A stretch of 64,000 nucleotides of DNA from AC-56 sp963798705 (GTDB lineage: Bacteria; Actinomycetota; Thermoleophilia; Solirubrobacterales; 70-9), in contig CAWCTW010000005.1 of the NCBI GenBank assembly GCA_963798705.1, forward strand, positions 1,116,001-1,180,000, in the 5' to 3' direction. Position 1 is the stretch's first letter. The number at the start of each line of letters is the position of its first letter. The notes under the pieces were generated by a model that did no database searches, had not been told where the DNA came from, and saw only the letters and a program-made list of their open reading frames with translations. Shown piece after piece: positions 60,183 through 64,000 of the stretch. A program made the position numbers and the translations under genes.

Positions 60183-61367
60183 CTACGCCCCGTTCACCTC
60201 GATCAGGATCGCGTCGCCCTGCCCGCCGCCGGAGCAGATGGCCGCGCAGCCCAGACCGCCGCCACGCCGGCGCAGCTCGTGGACCAGGGCGCCCACGATG
60301 CGAGCGCCCGAGGCGCCGATGGGGTGTCCCAGAGCGATCGCGCCGCCGTTGACGTTGACCTTGTCCTCGTCGATGCCGAGCATGCGCATCGAGTTGATCG
60401 CCACCGAGGCGAACGCCTCGTTGATCTCCCACAGGTCGACGTCCGAGGGGGACTTGGCGATCTTGTCGAGCGCCTGCTTGGCCGCACCGGCAGGCGTGCG
60501 GGCGAGATAGGCGAACTCGTCGGCGACCGTGCCGTAGGAGAGCACCCGCGCGATCGGCGTGCGGCCCTCGCGCTGCGCCCACTCCTCGGAGGAGACCACG
60601 ACGGCGCCGGCGCCGTCGTTGACGCCCGGGGAGTTGCCGGCCGTGTGGGTGGCGTCGTCGCCACCGACGGCGCGGAGCTTCGCGAGGACCTCGACGGACG
60701 TCTCAGGCCGGATCCCCTCGTCGGCTGCCACCTCGACCTCGTCCTTCTTGCGCTTCACTGTGACGGTCGCGATCTCCTCGGCGAGGAGCCCGTCGTCGGT
60801 GGCCTTCGCGGCCAGCTGGTGCGACCGGGCGGCGAACCGGTCCATGTCGGCGCGGGTGATCTCCAGCTCGTTGGAAACCTCGGACGCCTCGTTGATCATC
60901 TGCTTCTCCGTGAACGGGTTGGTGAGCCCGTCGTGCGTCATGGCGTCGATCGTTTGCACGTCGCCCATGCGGAACCCGAACCGCGCACCGGGCAGCAGAT
61001 AGGGGGCCTGGCTCATCGATTCCATGCCTCCGGTGACCGCGATCCCGACGTCGCCGGCCCGGATCGCCTGATCCGCGAGGCCGATCGACCGCATCCCGGA
61101 GGCGCAAACCTTGTTGACCGTCTCCGACGGGACCTCCTTCGGGATCCCGGCCTTGACCTGCGCCTGGCGTGACGGGATCTGCCCCTGCCCCGCCTGGAGA
61201 ACCTGGCCGTAGACCACGGTCTCGACCTGCTCGGGATCCACATCGGAGCGCTCGAGCGCGCTGGCGATCGCTTTGCCGCCGAGGTCGGTGGCGTCGAGTG
61301 AGGAGAGCCCCCCTCCCATCTTTCCGAAGGGAGTGCGGGCGGTGCCGAGGATCACGGTCTGGGACAT
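60183..61367 (-). CDS. Acetyl-CoA acetyltransferase (thiolase)
   Basis: A 394-residue thiolase that joins or splits acetyl groups from 3-oxoacyl-CoA. The catalytic Cys88 lies in VNKVCASGMRSIGLA, and GGAIALGHPIGASGARI plus ICSGGGQGDAILIE hold the catalytic His and second Cys, with NEAFA for the fourth motif. The set fits both biosynthetic acetoacetyl-CoA thiolase and degradative thiolase. An SD (AAAGG) precedes the ATG by 5 nt. Near the acyl-CoA dehydrogenase, ETF genes and methylmalonyl-CoA mutase, beta-oxidation is the likely context. Confidence 0.93.
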   Translation of the reverse strand: MSQTVILGTARTPFGKMGGGLSSLDATDLGGKAIASALERSDVDPEQVETVVYGQVLQAGQGQIPSRQAQVKAGIPKEVPSETVNKVCASGMRSIGLADQAIRAGDVGIAVTGGMESMSQAPYLLPGARFGFRMGDVQTIDAMTHDGLTNPFTEKQMINEASEVSNELEITRADMDRFAARSHQLAAKATDDGLLAEEIATVTVKRKKDEVEVAADEGIRPETSVEVLAKLRAVGGDDATHTAGNSPGVNDGAGAVVVSSEEWAQREGRTPIARVLSYGTVADEFAYLARTPAGAAKQALDKIAKSPSDVDLWEINEAFASVAINSMRMLGIDEDKVNVNGGAIALGHPIGASGARIVGALVHELRRRGGGLGCAAICSGGGQGDAILIEVNGA

Positions 61368-61447
61368 CTGAGCCTTTCGTGGACGGGCGGCCGGCCGCTG
61401 GGCCGCGAGCTTGACCTGTTCGCTGGATGCTAGTGACCGGCCCTCAT

Positions 61448-61453
61448 TAGACT
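61448..61453 (+). promoter_or_regulatory. -10 box of pepA
   Basis: TAGACT lies 8 nt before the GTG at 61462. Leaderless layout; it fixes the start at 61462 and not at the in-frame start 61411. Confidence 0.4.
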
Positions 61454-61461
61454 CGCCGCCC

Positions 61462-62925
61462 GTGCAGGTCGAGGTCACCGGACAGCCGCTCGATGCCGTC
61501 GAGGCCGACGTCCACGTCGTCGGGCTCACCGAGGGCGAGGAGCTCGCTCCGGCCCACCGCGAGCTGCCCGGTGCCGGCGACGTGCGCACGGCCTTTCGCA
61601 AGCGCGCCCTCTTGCGGCCGGATGGGGGCCGCAGGCTCCTGGTGCTCGGGCTGGGCAAGCGAGAGGAGCTCGATCCCGAGCGGCTGCGGATCGCCGCGGC
61701 CCTCGTCGTGGGCGAGGCGGCGGCGTGCGAAGCCTCCCGCATCGCCTGGGCGCTCCCGGACGCCGGCGGCACGGCCGCCACCCCGGCGGCGCTGGCCGCC
61801 GGGCTCGTGGAGGGGACGATCCTCGCCTCGTTCCGCTTTGACCGCTTCAAGTCGCGCGATGCGGAGGACCCGCCCCCGGCCCGGGTGGAGCGCCTGGCGA
61901 TCTGTGTCCCAGGCGATGCCGGCAACCTCGCCGAGGCCGTCGAGGCGGCGCGCGTCTCGGCCGAGGCAGCCAACCGGGCCCGCGAGCTGCAGGCGCTGCC
62001 GGCCAACGTCGCCACTCCCGCCTACCTGACCTCCAGGGCCCGGGAGATCGCCGAGGCGTACGACGCCGTCGATGTCGAGGTCCTGGGACGAAGCGAGATC
62101 GCCGAGCGTGGCATGGGCGGGCTCACCGCGGTCGCGCAGGGAAGCGCCGAGGAGCCACAGCTGATCTCGCTGCGCTACCCGGCCGGGGGGTCGGGCGGGG
62201 AGACGCTCGGGCTGGTGGGCAAGGCCGTGACCTTCGACACCGGCGGCATCTCGATCAAGCCCTCCGCGCGGATGGAGGAGATGAAGATGGACATGTCGGG
62301 CGGCGCCGCGGTGCTGGAGGCGGTCGCTGCGATCGCCGAGCTCGGGCTGCCGGTGAACGTCGTCGCCTGCATCCCCTCGACCGAGAACATGCCGAGCGGA
62401 ACGGCGACCCGGCCGGGCGACATCATCACGCAGCTCAACGGCAAGACGGTCGAGGTGAACAACACCGACGCCGAGGGCCGACTGATCCTGGCGGATGCGC
62501 TGACCCACTGCGTCCGCGAGCTGGGCGCGGATCGGCTCGTCGACGTCGCGACGCTGACCGGCGGCGTGCTGATCGCGCTGGGCTCCACCTATGCGGGCCT
62601 CATGTCGAACGACGACCAGTGGGCCGGGCGGATTCTCGTCGCGGGCGACCGTACGGGCGAGCTGGCGTGGCGCCTGCCGCTGCATCCCGAGTTCAAGGAG
62701 CTCACGCGCGGCAAGGACGCCGACCTGACCAACAGCTCGGCGAAGCGCAAGGCGTCGACGATCTACGCCGCCGAGTTTCTGGAGGAGTTCACCGACGACG
62801 TCCCGTGGGCGCACCTCGACATCGCGGGCACGGCCTGGGACGTCGGCCGCCCCTACGTCGGCAACGGCCCGACCGGGTTCGGCGTGCGGCTGCTGGTCGC
62901 CCTGGTCGCCGACAGCGCCCCCTGA
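61462..62925 (+). CDS. pepA: Leucyl aminopeptidase (M17)
   Basis: A 487-residue cytosolic aminopeptidase that forms hexamers with two metals per site. The signature NTDAEGRL is present, with VGKAVTFDTGGISIKP (Lys and metal Asp), MKMDMSGGAAVLEAV, CIPSTENMPSG and NSSAKRKASTIYAAEFLEE. The N-terminal macro-like domain is shorter than in E. coli PepA. The GTG at 61462 begins the expected VQVEVTGQPL strand. The next gene, an acyl-CoA dehydrogenase, starts 1 nt after the stop, so the two may be cotranscribed. Confidence 0.93.
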   Translation: MQVEVTGQPLDAVEADVHVVGLTEGEELAPAHRELPGAGDVRTAFRKRALLRPDGGRRLLVLGLGKREELDPERLRIAAALVVGEAAACEASRIAWALPDAGGTAATPAALAAGLVEGTILASFRFDRFKSRDAEDPPPARVERLAICVPGDAGNLAEAVEAARVSAEAANRARELQALPANVATPAYLTSRAREIAEAYDAVDVEVLGRSEIAERGMGGLTAVAQGSAEEPQLISLRYPAGGSGGETLGLVGKAVTFDTGGISIKPSARMEEMKMDMSGGAAVLEAVAAIAELGLPVNVVACIPSTENMPSGTATRPGDIITQLNGKTVEVNNTDAEGRLILADALTHCVRELGADRLVDVATLTGGVLIALGSTYAGLMSNDDQWAGRILVAGDRTGELAWRLPLHPEFKELTRGKDADLTNSSAKRKASTIYAAEFLEEFTDDVPWAHLDIAGTAWDVGRPYVGNGPTGFGVRLLVALVADSAP

Positions 62926-62926
62926 G

Positions 62927-64000
62927 ATGGACTTCGACCTGAGCGACGAGCAGCGTCTCCTGCGTGACACGGTGCGCGAGTTCGCGCGCTCCGAGGTTGC
63001 CCCGGCCGCCGAGGAGCTGGACCGGACCAAGGCGTTTCCGTACGAGATCGTCGCCAAGATGGGCGGCCTGGGGCTGATGGGCATTCCGTTTCCGGAGGAT
63101 TACGGGGGAGGCGGCGCCGACACGCTCACCTACGCGCTGGCGGTGGAGGAGCTCGCGCGGGTCGACTCCTCCGTCTGCATCACGATGGCCGCGCACACGT
63201 CGCTGGGCACGATGCCGATCCACCTCTGGGGCACAGAGGATCAGAAGGCCGAGTGGCTGCCCGAGCTCACCAGCGGCCGCAGGCTGGCCGCCTTTGGCCT
63301 CACCGAGCCCGAGGCCGGCTCCGACGCCGGCGCCACCCGGACGCGCGCGCACCTGGACGGCGGTGAGTGGGTGATCGACGGTGCCAAGCAGTTCATCACC
63401 AACGCCGGCACCGATATCTCCGGTTGCGTCACGATCACCGCACGCACCGGCAACGAGGGCGAGATCTCGAACCTGATCGTTCCCAACGGAACGCCCGGCT
63501 ACGAGCAGGGCGAGCCGTACCGGAAGATGGGCTGGAACGCGTCCGACACGCGGCCCCTCACGTTCGACGGCAGCCGGGTGCCCGAGGCCAACCTGCTCGG
63601 GCGCCGGGGCGAGGGCTTCAAGCAGTTCCTGCATATCCTCGACGGGGGCCGGATCGGCGTCGCGGCGATGGGCGTGGGGCTCGCGCAGGGGGCGCTCGAC
63701 GAGGCGATCGCCTACGCGAAGGAGCGGCGGGCGTTCGGGCAGCCGATCTCCAGATTTCAGGCGATCCAGATGAAGATCGCCGACCTGTCGGCCGAGCTGG
63801 AGGCCGCACGGCTCTTGACCTACCAGGCGGCCATCCTGAAGGACCGGGGCGAGTCGTTCACCCTCGCCGCCGCGCAGGCGAAGCTGAAGACGGGACGGCT
63901 CGCCGTCCGCGCAACGGAGGAGGCGGTCCAGATCCACGGCGGCTACGGCTACATCGAGGAATACCCGGTCTGCCGCTTCTACAGGGACGCCAAGATCCTC
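62927..64000 (+). CDS. Acyl-CoA dehydrogenase (cut by window edge)
   Basis: 358 codons of an acyl-CoA dehydrogenase, with no stop before the window end. It shows MDFDLSDEQRLLRDTVREFA, FGLTEPEAGSDAGATRTRA (FAD/substrate contacts), FITNAGTDISGCVTIT, ERRAFGQPISRFQAIQMKIADL, and QIHGGYGYIEEYPVCRFYRDAKI, where the Glu in YIEEYP is the catalytic base. It oxidises acyl-CoA (short or branched chain, unresolved) and hands electrons to ETF, which is encoded at 53-55 kb. It starts 1 nt after pepA with ATG and lies in the same direction. About the last 20 residues are missing. Confidence 0.93.
   Translation, partial: MDFDLSDEQRLLRDTVREFARSEVAPAAEELDRTKAFPYEIVAKMGGLGLMGIPFPEDYGGGGADTLTYALAVEELARVDSSVCITMAAHTSLGTMPIHLWGTEDQKAEWLPELTSGRRLAAFGLTEPEAGSDAGATRTRAHLDGGEWVIDGAKQFITNAGTDISGCVTITARTGNEGEISNLIVPNGTPGYEQGEPYRKMGWNASDTRPLTFDGSRVPEANLLGRRGEGFKQFLHILDGGRIGVAAMGVGLAQGALDEAIAYAKERRAFGQPISRFQAIQMKIADLSAELEAARLLTYQAAILKDRGESFTLAAAQAKLKTGRLAVRATEEAVQIHGGYGYIEEYPVCRFYRDAKIL

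Overview
The window is high-GC, densely coded DNA in which nearly every gene opens with ATG, GTG or TTG and many neighbours overlap by 4 nt (ATGA, GTGA or ATTGA). The content points to an actinobacterium: an actinobacterial-type LexA box, a DUF222-HNH nuclease, -10 boxes of the TANNNT type placed 6-9 nt before start codons with no Shine-Dalgarno (SD) sequence, the order rpmE-DUF1385-prfA-prmC-tsaC, and a hopanoid locus. The deep-branching class Thermoleophilia (Solirubrobacterales or relatives) is my best guess, but it is inferred from gene families and not proven by a marker gene. I see no rRNA, tRNA, CRISPR array, insertion sequence or prophage. No stretch longer than about 180 bases lacks a gene.

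Layout. 1-4.2 kb: edge of a CvpA-like membrane protein, a class B penicillin-binding protein, a lipoprotein with a small membrane protein, an SRPBCC protein and a zinc-ribbon/FHA protein. 4.2-12.7 kb: a hopanoid operon (shc, hpnC, hpnD, hpnE, an hpnG::ispH fusion, hpnH, an alpha/beta hydrolase). hpnE carries a one-base frameshift in a run of eight G. 12.7-16.6 kb: an SOS-controlled DUF222-HNH nuclease, a frameshifted HpnO-like aminotransferase, a membrane metallopeptidase and a small conserved protein. 16.6-24.5 kb: large glutamate synthase subunit, an orphan ParA, a SnoaL-like protein, homoserine kinase and two thioredoxin-fold proteins. 24.5-33.8 kb: cell-surface sugar genes (two nucleotidyltransferases, a sugar-phosphate isomerase, UDP-glucose dehydrogenase, an LCP ligase) with ahcY, arfB and an M20 peptidase. 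33.9-41.5 kb: the complete F1Fo ATP synthase operon atpZ-I-B-E-F-H-A-G-D-C on the minus strand, with its own promoter. 41.7-50.5 kb: a WecA-like transferase, a DUF354 protein, a RodZ-like protein, glyA, an NTF2-like protein, and tsaC, prmC, prfA, DUF1385 and rpmE. 50.6-64 kb: a catabolic block with etfB, etfA, ETF-quinone oxidoreductase, split methylmalonyl-CoA mutase, HAD phosphatase, Tat-exported amine oxidase, thiolase, leucyl aminopeptidase and an acyl-CoA dehydrogenase cut by the edge.

How the parts fit. IspH supplies IPP/DMAPP, HpnD/C/E turn farnesyl diphosphate into squalene, Shc cyclises it, HpnH adds adenosine and HpnG removes adenine; an HpnO-like aminotransferase may finish an amino-hopanoid. 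Acyl-CoA dehydrogenase, ETF and ETF-QO pass electrons from acyl-CoA oxidation to quinone, thiolase releases acetyl-CoA and methylmalonyl-CoA mutase takes up propionyl units. The points most worth a second look are the HpnG-IspH fusion, the two frameshifts in hopanoid-related genes, an apparent ATA start codon for atpG, acidic tails on both AtpA and AtpD, the repeated leaderless-promoter layout, and an ETF-QO lacking one cluster cysteine.
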